Assembly (NCBI GenBank): GCA_040414855.1
Contig: JBEDUQ010000081.1
Coordinates: 4,787-68,786 of the forward strand
DNA: 64,000 nucleotides
Source: DASVXQ01 sp040414855
GTDB lineage: Bacteria > Actinomycetota > CALGFH01
Direction: 5' to 3'
Shown here: one piece after another, positions 40,711 through 51,707 of the stretch
Numbering within the stretch: position 1 is the first letter of the stretch
Layout: the number at the start of each line of letters is the position of its first letter
Made by a program: the position numbers and the translations under genes
Notes under the pieces: generated by a model
What the model was told of the DNA's origin: nothing
Database searches by the model: none
The model's input: only the letters and a program-made list of their open reading frames with translations

Positions 40711-41604
40711 ATGCCGGTGCCGGTTGACGACCAGGCCGTTGGCACGGCCGACCACGTCTCGCGGCGGATGTGGCGGGTGTTCGAGCCCTACCACGCCGTC
40801 GCCTACTTCGCCGGGGAGGTCCGCCGCGCCACCGACGCGCTCGGCCTCAAGGGCGGCTGGATGAGCTACTTCGGCACCAGGGCGGCGCCGCTCGGCGCGG
40901 TTCCCGCCGAGGTGGTCATCGCGCTCTTCTACAACTTCCACCCCGAGATGGTGCGGCGCGCGATCCCCGACGCCTGGTCCTACGCCAGCCCCGACGCGCT
41001 GCTGCTGGCCCGCCTCGAAGGCGTCGACCAGTCACTGCGGCGGCTGCTCGGGGCCGAGGTCGCCGCCGGCCCCGAGATCGCCGAGGCGGCCGAGCTGGCA
41101 CGCGCCGCCGCTGAGGCGACCGGCATCGCTGGCCGCCCGCTCGGTGCCGCCAACGCCGCGCTGCCGTGGCCGGCCGAGCCGCACCTGGTGCTGTGGCACG
41201 CGACCACCATCCTGCGCGAGGCGCGCGGGGACGGGCACGTCGCCTCGCTGCTCACCGCCGGGCTGTCGCCGGCCGAGGCGCTGGTGACCGCGAGCGCCGC
41301 CGGCGGCCCGCCGGCCGAGATGCTCCAGACCCACCGCAAGTGGAGCCAGGACGAGTGGTCGGCCGCAGTCCAGCGGCTCCGCGCCCGTGGCTGGCTCGAC
41401 GCGGATGGAGCGCTCACCCCGAGCGGCCAGGCCGGCCGTGCCGAGGTCGAGCTGCGCACCGACGAGCTGGCGCGGCAGCCGTGGGAGGCGATCGGCGAGG
41501 CGCGCCGGGCCCGGCTGGCGGCGCTGCTGCTGCCGGTGCGGGAGCGGCTGCTGGCGGCGGGCGCCTTCCCGGTCCCCAACCCCATGGGCCTGGTCTGGTC
41601 CTGA
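40711..41604 (+). CDS. SCO6745-like (SalK-related) protein
   Basis: 297 residues. The family pattern is visible: MWRVFEPYHAVAYFAGEVRR at the start, then GGWMSYFGTRAAPLGAVPAE and VVIALFYNFHPEMVRRAIPD. The second half ends with a winged-helix-like run (WSAAVQRLRARGWLDADG, LTPSGQAGR). Function is not established; relatives are found almost only in actinomycetes. The ATG has GAGGAGG upstream, and TATGGT at 40684-40689 could be the -10. An amidase follows after 90 bases on the same strand. Confidence 0.85.
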   Translation: MPVPVDDQAVGTADHVSRRMWRVFEPYHAVAYFAGEVRRATDALGLKGGWMSYFGTRAAPLGAVPAEVVIALFYNFHPEMVRRAIPDAWSYASPDALLLARLEGVDQSLRRLLGAEVAAGPEIAEAAELARAAAEATGIAGRPLGAANAALPWPAEPHLVLWHATTILREARGDGHVASLLTAGLSPAEALVTASAAGGPPAEMLQTHRKWSQDEWSAAVQRLRARGWLDADGALTPSGQAGRAEVELRTDELARQPWEAIGEARRARLAALLLPVRERLLAAGAFPVPNPMGLVWS

Positions 41605-41694
41605 CTGGTCCTGACACACCTGGAGCCGTTGACAGCGACGGCTCCCGCGGGTTACGCAGGCGCGGGGAAGACGCCGGAGCAGCAAGGGAGCGTC

Positions 41695-43221
41695 ATGGCC
41701 GTTCGACGCCCGGAGGAGAACGACCTCCGCAAGATCGCCAGCGAGTTCCACTTCACCATCCCCGACGACCGTATGCCGGTGGTGCGTGCCCTGGTCGAGG
41801 GATTGCTCAGCCCCTACGACCGGCTCGACGAGATCGACGAGGGGATCGAGGCGCCCCGGTACCCCCGCGACGGCGGGGCCGCGCCGCTCCCCGACGAGAA
41901 CCCGCTCGGCGCCTGGGCGTGGCGGGTCCGCATCGAGGGCCGGCCGGACGGGCCGCTGGCCGGCAGGACGATCGCGATCAAGGACAACGTCGCGGTCGCC
42001 GGCGTGCCGATGCGCAACGGCACCGTGCTGCTCGACGGCTACACCCCCGACCAGGACGCGACCGTGGTCGAGCGGGTGCTCGACGCCGGCGCGACCATTC
42101 TCGGCAAGGCGGTCTGCGAGAGCCTCTGCTTCTCCGGCGGCAGCCACACCTCCGACAGCGGCCCGGTCCGCAACCCCTACGACCTCGAACGCAGCGCGGG
42201 CGGCTCGTCGAGCGGCTCGGCGGCGCTGGTCGCCGCGGGCGAGGTCGACATGGCGATCGGCGGCGACCAGGGCGGCTCGGTGCGGATCCCGAGCTGCTGG
42301 AGCGGGACCTACGGGCTCAAGCCGACCTGGGGCCTGGTGCCCTACACCGGCGCGTTCCCGATCGAGTCGTCGCTCGACCACCTCGGCCCGATGGCCAGGT
42401 CGACCCGCGACGTCGCCCTCCTGCTCCAGGCGATCGCCGGCCCCGACGGGCTCGACCCGCGCCAGCACGCGGGCCTCGCCCCGGCCGACTACGCCGGCGC
42501 GCTCGGCGGCGGCGCCGGCGGGCTGCGGCTCGCCGTGGTCCGCGAGGGCTTCGGCATCCAGGGCCTCTCCGAGCCGGACGTCGACGAGGCCGTGCGGCTG
42601 GCCGGCCGCGCCTTCGCCGCGCTGGGCGCCAAGGTCGAGGAGGTCTCGATCCCCTGGCACCGCGACGCGATGCCGGTGTGGAACGCGGTCGCGCTCGAAG
42701 GCGCCACCGCGATCATGGTCGCGGGCGAGAGCATGGCCCACGGCGGCAAGGGCCGCTACTCGACCGGGCTGGTCGACGCCTTCGGCGCCGGGCGGCGCGC
42801 CAACGGCCAGCGGCTCTCCGAGACGGTCAAGCTCACCGTGCTCGCCGGCCGCTGGATGTCCGAGGCGCACGCCGGGCGCTACTACGCCAAGGCCCAGAAC
42901 CTCGCGCGCACGGCGGCCGCCGCCTACGACGCGGTGCTCGGCGAGTTCGACCTGCTGCTGATGCCGACGCTGCCGCTCAAGGCGACCAGGATCCCGGCGC
43001 CCGACGCGCCGCTCGAGGAGCAGGTCGCACGGGCGCTGGAGATGATCCCCAACACCGCGCCGTTCGACGTCACCGGCCACCCCGCCATGAACGTGCCCTG
43101 CGCCATGTCGGACGGCCTGCCGGTGGGGATGATGCTGGTCGGGCGGCACGGCGACGAGCGGACCATCCTGCGCGCCGCCGACGCCTACGAGGGCGAGGTC
43201 TGGAGCCCGCCCGCGCCGTGA
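41695..43221 (+). CDS. amidase signature family enzyme
   Basis: 508 residues; ATG with AAGGGAG 5 bases upstream. The catalytic triad can be assigned: K96 (IAIKDNVAVAGVP), cis-Ser S171 (RSAGGSSSGSAA) and nucleophile S195 (GGDQGGSVRIPSCW). The N-terminal helical tail with FHFTIPDD resembles aliphatic, enantioselective amidases and acylamidases. It would hydrolyse an amide to acid plus ammonia; the substrate is unknown. The stop codon lies inside a 17-bp tandem repeat. It may be read together with the SCO6745-like gene. Confidence 0.92.
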   Translation: MAVRRPEENDLRKIASEFHFTIPDDRMPVVRALVEGLLSPYDRLDEIDEGIEAPRYPRDGGAAPLPDENPLGAWAWRVRIEGRPDGPLAGRTIAIKDNVAVAGVPMRNGTVLLDGYTPDQDATVVERVLDAGATILGKAVCESLCFSGGSHTSDSGPVRNPYDLERSAGGSSSGSAALVAAGEVDMAIGGDQGGSVRIPSCWSGTYGLKPTWGLVPYTGAFPIESSLDHLGPMARSTRDVALLLQAIAGPDGLDPRQHAGLAPADYAGALGGGAGGLRLAVVREGFGIQGLSEPDVDEAVRLAGRAFAALGAKVEEVSIPWHRDAMPVWNAVALEGATAIMVAGESMAHGGKGRYSTGLVDAFGAGRRANGQRLSETVKLTVLAGRWMSEAHAGRYYAKAQNLARTAAAAYDAVLGEFDLLLMPTLPLKATRIPAPDAPLEEQVARALEMIPNTAPFDVTGHPAMNVPCAMSDGLPVGMMLVGRHGDERTILRAADAYEGEVWSPPAP

Positions 43222-43269
43222 GCCCGCCCGCGCCGTGAGCCTGCCCGCGCCGTGAGGGCGCCCGCGCGT
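43203..43269. repeat. 17-bp tandem repeat spanning the amidase stop
   Basis: Units 43203-43219 and 43220-43236 are identical (GAGCCCGCCCGCGCCGT), 43237-43253 has one change, and 43254-43269 is a degenerate 16-base copy. The first unit codes for the last residues of the amidase and the TGA is formed at the unit junction. The other copies are non-coding. Confidence 0.88.
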
Positions 43270-43390
43270 GAGGCTGCCGCCCCATGAGCCCGGCCGGACC
43301 GCCGGCGCAGGTCGAAGCGGGCGGCATACTCCCCGCGGAGTAGGCGCGATCGCCGTCCCCGGGCCGATGACGGCGCTGCCCGGGCTGCCC

Positions 43391-43402
43391 TACGCTGCTT
43401 GC
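43391..43402 (+). promoter_or_regulatory. -10 box of a leaderless promoter
   Basis: TACGCT (43391-43396) plus six bases, then the ATG at 43403. This decides the kinase start: the frame is open further upstream, with other starts but no ribosome site. Confidence 0.6.
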
Positions 43403-44614
43403 ATGTGGGCAGACGACGCCAGTTGGGGACACCGGGCCGGGCCGCGATGGGGCTGGCTGTACCCGCGTATCGACATTCTCCCCGCGCTGATCATCGGCGT
43501 GATCCAGGTGGTCGGGACCACCTTCGCCGGCCACCACCAGACGGGGCGGACCTCGCTCGACGCGCTCGGCTACCTGCTGCTCTCGCTCGGGCCCCTGGCG
43601 CTGGTCTTCCGGCGCCGCTGGCCGGTCCAGGTGCTCGGCTTCGCGATCGCGGTCACGCTCGCCTACACGCTGCTCAAATACCCCAACGGCCCGATCTGGC
43701 TGGTCCTGATCCTGGCCCTGTTCACGGTCATGATCCGTGGCTACCGGCTGGCCGCATGGATCGGGGTCGTGATCGGCTACCTCGCCTTTGGCTGGCTCGG
43801 CGCGCTGATCGGCACCGAGCGGGCCCCGAGCCTGGCGCAGGCGCTCGGGGTGGCCGCCTGGCTGCTGGTGATCGCCACGGTCGCCGAGATCGTCAGGGCC
43901 AGGCGCGAGCGCGCCAGGGAGGACGCTCGGATGCGCGCCGAGGAGCAGCGCCGCCGCGCCAGCGAGGAGCGTCTGCGGATCGCCCGCGAGCTGCACGACG
44001 TGCTCGCCCACAACATCTCGCTGATCAACGTGCAGGCGGGCGTCGCGCTCCACCTGATCGACCAGCAGCCCGACCAGGCCAGGACCGCGCTGGCCGCGAT
44101 CAAGCAGGCCAGCAAGGAGGCGCTGGGCGAGCTTCGCTCGGTGCTGAGCGTGCTGCGGGCGGTCGACGAGACCGCGCCGCGCGCCCCCGCGCCCAGCGTC
44201 GCCCGTCTCGACACGCTGGTCGCCAACGCCTCGGCGGCAGGGCTCCAGGTCCGCACCGAGGTCGACGGCACGCCGCGGCCGCTGCCGGCCGGCGTCGACC
44301 TCGCCGCCTTCCGGATCGTCCAGGAGGCGCTCACCAACGTGACCAGGCACGCCGGCCCGGCGACCGCGACCATCACGGTCGCCTACTCCGACAACGACCT
44401 CACCGTCCAGGTCGACGACAACGGCAACGGCACCGGCCAGCCCGGCACCTCCGGGGGCGGCAACGGCATCCCTGGCATGCGCGAGCGCGCCAGCGCCATC
44501 GGCGGCGAGCTGGAGGCGGGCCCCAGGGCCGGCGGCGGCTTCCGCGTGCGCGCCAGGCTGCCCCTGAACGGCGCCGGCCAGACAGGCCAGACAGGCCAGA
44601 AGGGAGCCTCGTGA
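43403..44614 (+). CDS. NarL-family sensor histidine kinase
   Basis: 403 residues. Five hydrophobic segments (about 24-160), then a charged linker rich in Arg/Glu. H198 in RELHDVLAHNISLINVQAG is the phosphoacceptor. N-box QEALTNVTRHA and G-box GIPGMRERASAIGG. The C-terminus has a short in-frame 9-bp repeat (GQTGQTGQ). No large outer loop, so signal sensing is probably in the membrane. GTGA overlap with the regulator gene that follows. No exporter or other target is directly adjacent. Confidence 0.9.
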   Translation: MWADDASWGHRAGPRWGWLYPRIDILPALIIGVIQVVGTTFAGHHQTGRTSLDALGYLLLSLGPLALVFRRRWPVQVLGFAIAVTLAYTLLKYPNGPIWLVLILALFTVMIRGYRLAAWIGVVIGYLAFGWLGALIGTERAPSLAQALGVAAWLLVIATVAEIVRARRERAREDARMRAEEQRRRASEERLRIARELHDVLAHNISLINVQAGVALHLIDQQPDQARTALAAIKQASKEALGELRSVLSVLRAVDETAPRAPAPSVARLDTLVANASAAGLQVRTEVDGTPRPLPAGVDLAAFRIVQEALTNVTRHAGPATATITVAYSDNDLTVQVDDNGNGTGQPGTSGGGNGIPGMRERASAIGGELEAGPRAGGGFRVRARLPLNGAGQTGQTGQKGAS

Positions 44615-45300
44615 GCTCGCAAGACGGAGCCGGGACCATCCGCGTCCTGCTCGCCGACGACCAGGTGCTGGTCCGCGCCGGGTTCAAGTCGCTGCTGGAC
44701 GCGCAGCCGGGCATCGAGGTGGTCGGCGAGGCCAGCGACGGCGAGGAGGCGGTCCGGCTCGCCCGCGAGCTGGTCCCCGACGTGGTGCTCATGGACATCC
44801 GCATGCCGGGGATGGACGGCCTGGAGGCCACCCGCGAGATCGCCGCCGACCAGCGCCTCGACGCGGTGAAGATCATCATCCTCACCACCTTCGACCTCGA
44901 CGAGTACGTCTTCGAGGCGCTGCGGGTGGGCGCCGGCGGCTTCCTGGTCAAGGACACCGAGCCGGTCGAGCTGATCCACGGCGTCCGCGCGGTCGCGCAG
45001 GGCGATGCGCTGCTGTCGCCCGGCGTCACCAGGCGCCTGATCGCCGAGTTCGCGGCGCGCGCCAAGGAGCCGATGCCCGAGATGCGACTGGACGCGCTCA
45101 CCGACCGCGAGCGCGAGGTGATGGCGCTGGTCGCCGCGGGCCTGTCGAACGAGCAGATTGCCGAGCGCCTGGTGGTCAGCCCGGCCACCGCCAAGACGCA
45201 CGTCAGCCGGGCGATGGTCAAGCTCAACGCCCGCGACCGCGCCCAGCTGGTGGTGTTCGCCTACGAGTCCGGCCTGGTCAGGCCCGGCTGGCTGGAGTAG
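44611..45300 (+). CDS. NarL/LuxR-type response regulator
   Basis: 229 residues. Receiver: D16/D17, phosphoacceptor D62 (VVLMDIRMPGMDG), Thr in ILTTFDLDE, Lys in FLVKDTEPVE. Helix-turn-helix: LTDREREVMALVAAGLSNEQ then RLVVSPATAKTHVSRAMVKL. The GTG lies in the kinase stop (GTGA) with GGGAG just upstream, so it is coupled. Expected partner of the kinase at 43403. Confidence 0.93.
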   Translation: MSSQDGAGTIRVLLADDQVLVRAGFKSLLDAQPGIEVVGEASDGEEAVRLARELVPDVVLMDIRMPGMDGLEATREIAADQRLDAVKIIILTTFDLDEYVFEALRVGAGGFLVKDTEPVELIHGVRAVAQGDALLSPGVTRRLIAEFAARAKEPMPEMRLDALTDREREVMALVAAGLSNEQIAERLVVSPATAKTHVSRAMVKLNARDRAQLVVFAYESGLVRPGWLE

Positions 45301-45437
45301 GCCTACGCCCGTCGTCGTACACCGGCTGCGCCGGCTGCTCCCCCCAGCCGAGCGGGCGGTTCGCCCCTCGGAGGACGACGCAAACGCCGTGATCCTGGGA
45401 AGATGCGGGCGAACCATGAGAACCATCAGCGAACGCT

Positions 45438-45857
45438 GTGACGCGACCGATGGAGGCAGTGACCTTGAGCAGAACCGTGAGCATCGCGCGAGGCATCATT
45501 CGAGGGGCCCTGATCGTGCAGCTGGTGCTCGGCACGCTCTTCTGGACCGGCAACGCGACCTCGCTGACCGACCTCCACCAGCTCATCGGCATCGTGCTGG
45601 TGATCTCGCTCGAGGTCGTGGTGTTCGCGGCCGCGCGGGCCGGCGTCGACCGCGGGCTGGTGGCGCTCGCCGGCGTCTGGGGCATCATCGTGGTCGTGCT
45701 CGGCCTGTCGCAGCAGAACATCCTCACGGGCTCCGCCCACTGGGTGATCCAGGTCCTGCACCTGCTGGTCGGGCTCGCCGCCGTCGGCTTCTCCGAGGCG
45801 CTCGCCGGCCGCATCGAGCGGCAGGGCACCGCGCAGCGCGAGCCGCGCCTGTCCTGA
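45438..45857 (+). CDS. small four-helix membrane protein
   Basis: 139 residues at most; starts at GTG 45438, ATG 45450 or a TTG at 45465 are all possible, and GGAGG precedes the last of these at normal spacing. Four hydrophobic segments: IIRGALIVQLVLGTLFW, LIGIVLVISLEVVVFAA, LVALAGVWGIIVVVLGL and VIQVLHLLVGLAAVGF. The His residues in LHQLIG and HLLVG are on opposite helices, as in small heme- or quinone-linked proteins, but I do not recognise a family. It follows the two-component pair after 137 bases, without obvious coupling. Confidence 0.65.
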   Translation: MTRPMEAVTLSRTVSIARGIIRGALIVQLVLGTLFWTGNATSLTDLHQLIGIVLVISLEVVVFAAARAGVDRGLVALAGVWGIIVVVLGLSQQNILTGSAHWVIQVLHLLVGLAAVGFSEALAGRIERQGTAQREPRLS

Positions 45858-45930
45858 GCCGCGCGCGGGCGCGTCCTCGGCCTCCCCGCCTGGCATGATC
45901 GGGGACAGCCGCCGACCGAGGAGCGCAGCC

Positions 45931-46890
45931 ATGGCCAGAGTTCTGGTGACCCGCCAGCTTCCCAGCGGAGGGCTGGACCCACTCGAAGGGCACGAGCTGG
46001 TCCAGCGGCCGGACGACCGGCCGTTCAGCCACAAGGAGCTGGTCGCGGCGGTCGCTGACGTGAACGCGGTCGTGTGCCTGCTCACCGACCGGATCGACGC
46101 CGAGGTGATCGGCGCGGCGCCGAGGCTGGCGGTGGTCGGCAACGTCGCGGTCGGCTACGACAACGTCGACGTGGCCGCCGCGGCGGCCGCTGGCGTGGCC
46201 GTCTGCAACACCCCAGGGGTGCTGGACGAGACCACCGCCGATCTCGCCTTCGGGCTGATCCTGGCGGCGTCGCGACTGTTCGGCGAGGCCGAGCGCGACC
46301 TGCGCGGCGGCCGCTGGCACGGCTGGGGCATCAACCAGTACCTCGGCCGCGACGTTCACGGCGCCACCCTGGGGCTGGTCGGGTACGGTCGCATCGGTCG
46401 GGCGGTCGCGCGGCGCGCGGCCGGGTTCGGCATGCGGGTGCTCCACCACACCCCCACCCCGAACGGCGAGCCCGGCCACGTCGCCTCGCTCGACGAGCTG
46501 CTCGGAGCGGCGGACGTGGTCAGCCTCCACGTCCCGCTCTCCGATGCGACCAGACACCTCATCGGCCGCCGCGAGCTGGAGCTGATGAAGCCGAGCGCCG
46601 TGCTCGTCAACACCGCCCGCGGCCCGGTCGTCGACGAGGAGGCCCTGGCCGAGGCGCTCGAGTCGGGCAGGATCTTTGCCGCCGGCATCGACGTCTACGA
46701 GCGCGAGCCCGAGGTGTCCCCCCGGCTGCTCGCCGCGCCGCGCACGGTCCTGCTCCCCCACGTCGGGAGCGGGTCGATCCAGACGCGCACCGCCATGGCC
46801 CGCACCGCCGCGGAAGGCGTTCGCGCGGTCCTCGCCGGCGAGCGCCCACCCAACCTGGTCCCTCCACCCGCCCGAGCGGAAGGTGCGTAA
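45931..46890 (+). CDS. D-2-hydroxyacid dehydrogenase (glyoxylate/hydroxypyruvate reductase-like)
   Basis: 319 residues. The substrate half has VVGNVAVGYDNVDVAAAAAA and CNTPGVLDETTADLAFGLIL. The NAD-binding Rossmann motif is TLGLVGYGRIGRAVARRAAG. The catalytic Arg is in NTARGPVVDEEAL, the Glu lies in YEREPEVSP and the His in LLPHVGSGS. It would reduce glyoxylate or hydroxypyruvate with NAD(P)H. The ATG has GAGGAG 8 bases upstream. Nothing in the neighbourhood shows a clear pathway; gcvP, also tied to glyoxylate/glycine metabolism, lies on the other strand close by. Confidence 0.92.
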   Translation: MARVLVTRQLPSGGLDPLEGHELVQRPDDRPFSHKELVAAVADVNAVVCLLTDRIDAEVIGAAPRLAVVGNVAVGYDNVDVAAAAAAGVAVCNTPGVLDETTADLAFGLILAASRLFGEAERDLRGGRWHGWGINQYLGRDVHGATLGLVGYGRIGRAVARRAAGFGMRVLHHTPTPNGEPGHVASLDELLGAADVVSLHVPLSDATRHLIGRRELELMKPSAVLVNTARGPVVDEEALAEALESGRIFAAGIDVYEREPEVSPRLLAAPRTVLLPHVGSGSIQTRTAMARTAAEGVRAVLAGERPPNLVPPPARAEGA

Positions 46891-46903
46891 GCCCTGTCGA
46901 CTG

Positions 46904-46934
46904 GCGCATACCACATCCCGCATAATGTGGGCGC
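46904..46934. promoter_or_regulatory. hairpin overlapping a -10-like CATAAT
   Basis: CCACAT (46911-46916) pairs with ATGTGG (46925-46930), and GCGC at 46904-46907 with GCGC at 46931-46934 around a 3-base bulge. It lies 14 bases past the dehydrogenase stop. CATAAT at 46921-46926 in the loop and stem could be the -10 for the gene at 47006. It may be a terminator, an operator or both. Confidence 0.4.
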
Positions 46935-47005
46935 AGGCGGCAAACTGAACAAGCTTGCCTAGCCGGCGATGGAGCGCATGAGCGGGCGATGGCCTGGGGG
47001 ACCCA

Positions 47006-47659
47006 GTGATCGCACCCGAGGACCTGGCGGCGCTGCGCGACGGTGTGCTGCGCTCGCACGACCAGTGCCGGAGCATGGAGCCCACGCCCCGGAGCATGCG
47101 CATGCACCATCGGCTGCGGCGGTTCCACCTGTCGTGGCTTGCGGCCCCTTGGATTGTGGTGGACATCGCGCGACTGTTCCTGCCCGCCGTTCGGGGGCGC
47201 CCCGTCCTCCCCTGGGACCAGGAGGCGGTGCGCCTGTACCGGCGGCTCAGTGGCAAGGACCCCGAGGTGGCACGCGCCGAGGTGGTGCGGATCGGTGGAC
47301 AGCTCCGCGAGCTCGACGAGCGGCTCCGCGACCCGTACGGGGAACGGTCCGCCGCGCCACGCGGCGCCGACCCGGGCGAGCTGCAGGCCGCTCTGGACGC
47401 GCTGCTCGGCTACTACCTTGCGGGGCGCCGGACCGACGACAAGCTGCTGGCGCGGGTCGAAGCGGCCTGGACCGACTACGAGGAGCTGACCGAGCAGCTA
47501 CTCGAGGGTGTCACCGAACGCGGATTGTCTCACCGTGGCCGCCGCGAGCGGAGAGTCGACGAGCAGCTCGGCGAGGAACTCCACGCGGCGGCCGACCGCT
47601 ACCGCGTTGCGTGGCGGCAGTGGCTGGACCGACGAGACCCCTTGACCCTCCTACCGTGA
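47006..47659 (+). CDS. hypothetical helical protein
   Basis: 217 residues; GTG with GGGGGA upstream. One possible membrane-associated stretch (FHLSWLAAPWIVVDIARLFL, about 41-60) is followed by a mostly helical, charged chain (RAEVVRIGGQLRELDERLRD; DEQLGEELHAAADRYRVAW). No known motif, Cys pair or catalytic site is recognised. It converges on gcvP with a 10-base gap. The even amino-acid make-up and codon use support a real gene. Confidence 0.6.
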   Translation: MIAPEDLAALRDGVLRSHDQCRSMEPTPRSMRMHHRLRRFHLSWLAAPWIVVDIARLFLPAVRGRPVLPWDQEAVRLYRRLSGKDPEVARAEVVRIGGQLRELDERLRDPYGERSAAPRGADPGELQAALDALLGYYLAGRRTDDKLLARVEAAWTDYEELTEQLLEGVTERGLSHRGRRERRVDEQLGEELHAAADRYRVAWRQWLDRRDPLTLLP

Positions 47660-47669
47660 TGCCAGTCCC

Positions 47670-50585
<2,916 letters not shown>

Positions 50586-50629
50586 GGTGGAGGCTCCTCG
50601 GCTCCGCGCACATGGGCGCGCTTGGTCAG

Positions 50630-50830
50630 CCTCCCCCTCTGTCGCCGGGACCTGAGAGCTTCACCGCTGTCCGTGGGGACCTCGGCTTGCACCTTCGGTG
50701 AGGCGGCACCCACTGCATCCGCCTGCTTTCCAGAGTTGCCTCGCCCGGGCGGTCGCCTGTGCCTGAGAGGTTCCGGGGAGCGTTGCCCCTTCGGCGCCCC
50801 GCGCTGGCCGCGTGGGGGCTCTCCCGCCTG
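50630..50830 (-). promoter_or_regulatory. tandem glycine riboswitch (two aptamers)
   Basis: On the minus strand, aptamer 1 (about 50829-50725) contains GCGGGAGAG, GCGCCGAAGGGGCAA, GGAACCTCTCAGGCA and AACTCTGGAAAGC. Aptamer 2 (about 50718-50632) contains CACCGAAGGTGCAAGCC, AGCTCTCAGGTCCCGG and GACAGAGGGGGAG. These are the conserved glycine-binding blocks of the gcvT/glycine riboswitch class, repeated as is typical. It ends about 45 bases before the gcvP ATG. In this class glycine normally turns expression on. No strong terminator stem with a U-run is visible, so control may be on translation. Confidence 0.95.
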
Positions 50831-50847
50831 GGGTCCACAGCGAGGCC

Positions 50848-50877
50848 ACGGTAGTGCCGAGTCCCCGAACTGGTCAA
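50848..50877 (-). promoter_or_regulatory. gcvP promoter
   Basis: On the minus strand: -35 TTGACC (50877-50872), an 18-base spacer, -10 TACCGT (50853-50848). Transcription would start near 50841, about 12 bases before the first riboswitch aptamer, as expected. Confidence 0.7.
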
Positions 50878-50942
50878 GACGACGCCGGGGCCGGTCCTGG
50901 CGGCATTGAAACACCCCAGCTTGTCCGGTTTTGTAGCGATCT

Positions 50943-51707
50943 CTAACGGCTGCTGCCGAAGTCGCAGAGGTCGCGCAGGACGCAGGTGCCGCAGGCGGGG
51001 CGCTGCGCCTTGCAGACCGTGCGGCCGTGGGCGATCAGCGCCACGTGGAGGTCGTAGCGGATCTCAGGCGGCACGAGAGGGCCGAGGACCTGGTGGGCGC
51101 GCTCGGCGGTCGCGCCCGGCGGGATCCAGCCGAGCCGGGCGGTGATGCGGTGGACGTGGGTGTCGATCGGGAACGCCGCCCTTCCCATCGAGAAGACCAG
51201 CACGCACGCCGCGGTCTTGGGACCGACTCCCGGCAGCGAGGTCAGGTACTCCTCGACCTCCTGGTCGCCGAGCGTGTCGAGGCGGCCGAGGTCGATGCGC
51301 CCCTCGCGCTCCTCGATGGTTGCCAGGATCCGCTGGATCCGCACGGCCTTCTGGTCGGCGATGCCGCCGGCGCGGATGGCGTCCGCGACCTCGGTGGGCG
51401 GCGCGTCCGCGACCTCCTCCCAGGTCGGGAAGCGCCGCTTCAGGTTCGCGAACGCCCGGCCCGAGTTGACGTCGGAGGTGTGCTGCGACAGCACGGTGGC
51501 GACCACCTCGTCGATCGGTGGCAGCACCGGCTTGGGCTCGAACGGGCCCTGCTGCCGCCGCAGCCGCCGCCACACCGCCCGGATACGCCGGACGCTCGGC
51601 GGGGGGAAGGCCGCGTGGAGCCCGGGCGCGGCCGCACGGCCCGGCACGACCTCTCCGCCCGGCGAGGCGGCCAGGTTGCGGCGCGGGGCGGCGGGCGCCG
51701 TGCTCAC
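50943..51707 (-). CDS. nth: endonuclease III (DNA glycosylase/AP lyase)
   Basis: 254 residues. Helix-hairpin-helix LPGVGPKTAACVLVF holds the catalytic Lys (K164); the catalytic Asp is D182 in FPIDTHVHRI. The iron-sulphur cluster Cys are C232, C239, C242 and C248 (spacing 6, 2, 5). It removes oxidised pyrimidines and cuts the strand at the abasic site. The N-terminal tail of about 35 residues is longer than usual. GTG start overlaps the upstream sugar-kinase stop (GTGA), an odd pairing. Confidence 0.93.
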   Translation of the reverse strand: MSTAPAAPRRNLAASPGGEVVPGRAAAPGLHAAFPPPSVRRIRAVWRRLRRQQGPFEPKPVLPPIDEVVATVLSQHTSDVNSGRAFANLKRRFPTWEEVADAPPTEVADAIRAGGIADQKAVRIQRILATIEEREGRIDLGRLDTLGDQEVEEYLTSLPGVGPKTAACVLVFSMGRAAFPIDTHVHRITARLGWIPPGATAERAHQVLGPLVPPEIRYDLHVALIAHGRTVCKAQRPACGTCVLRDLCDFGSSR

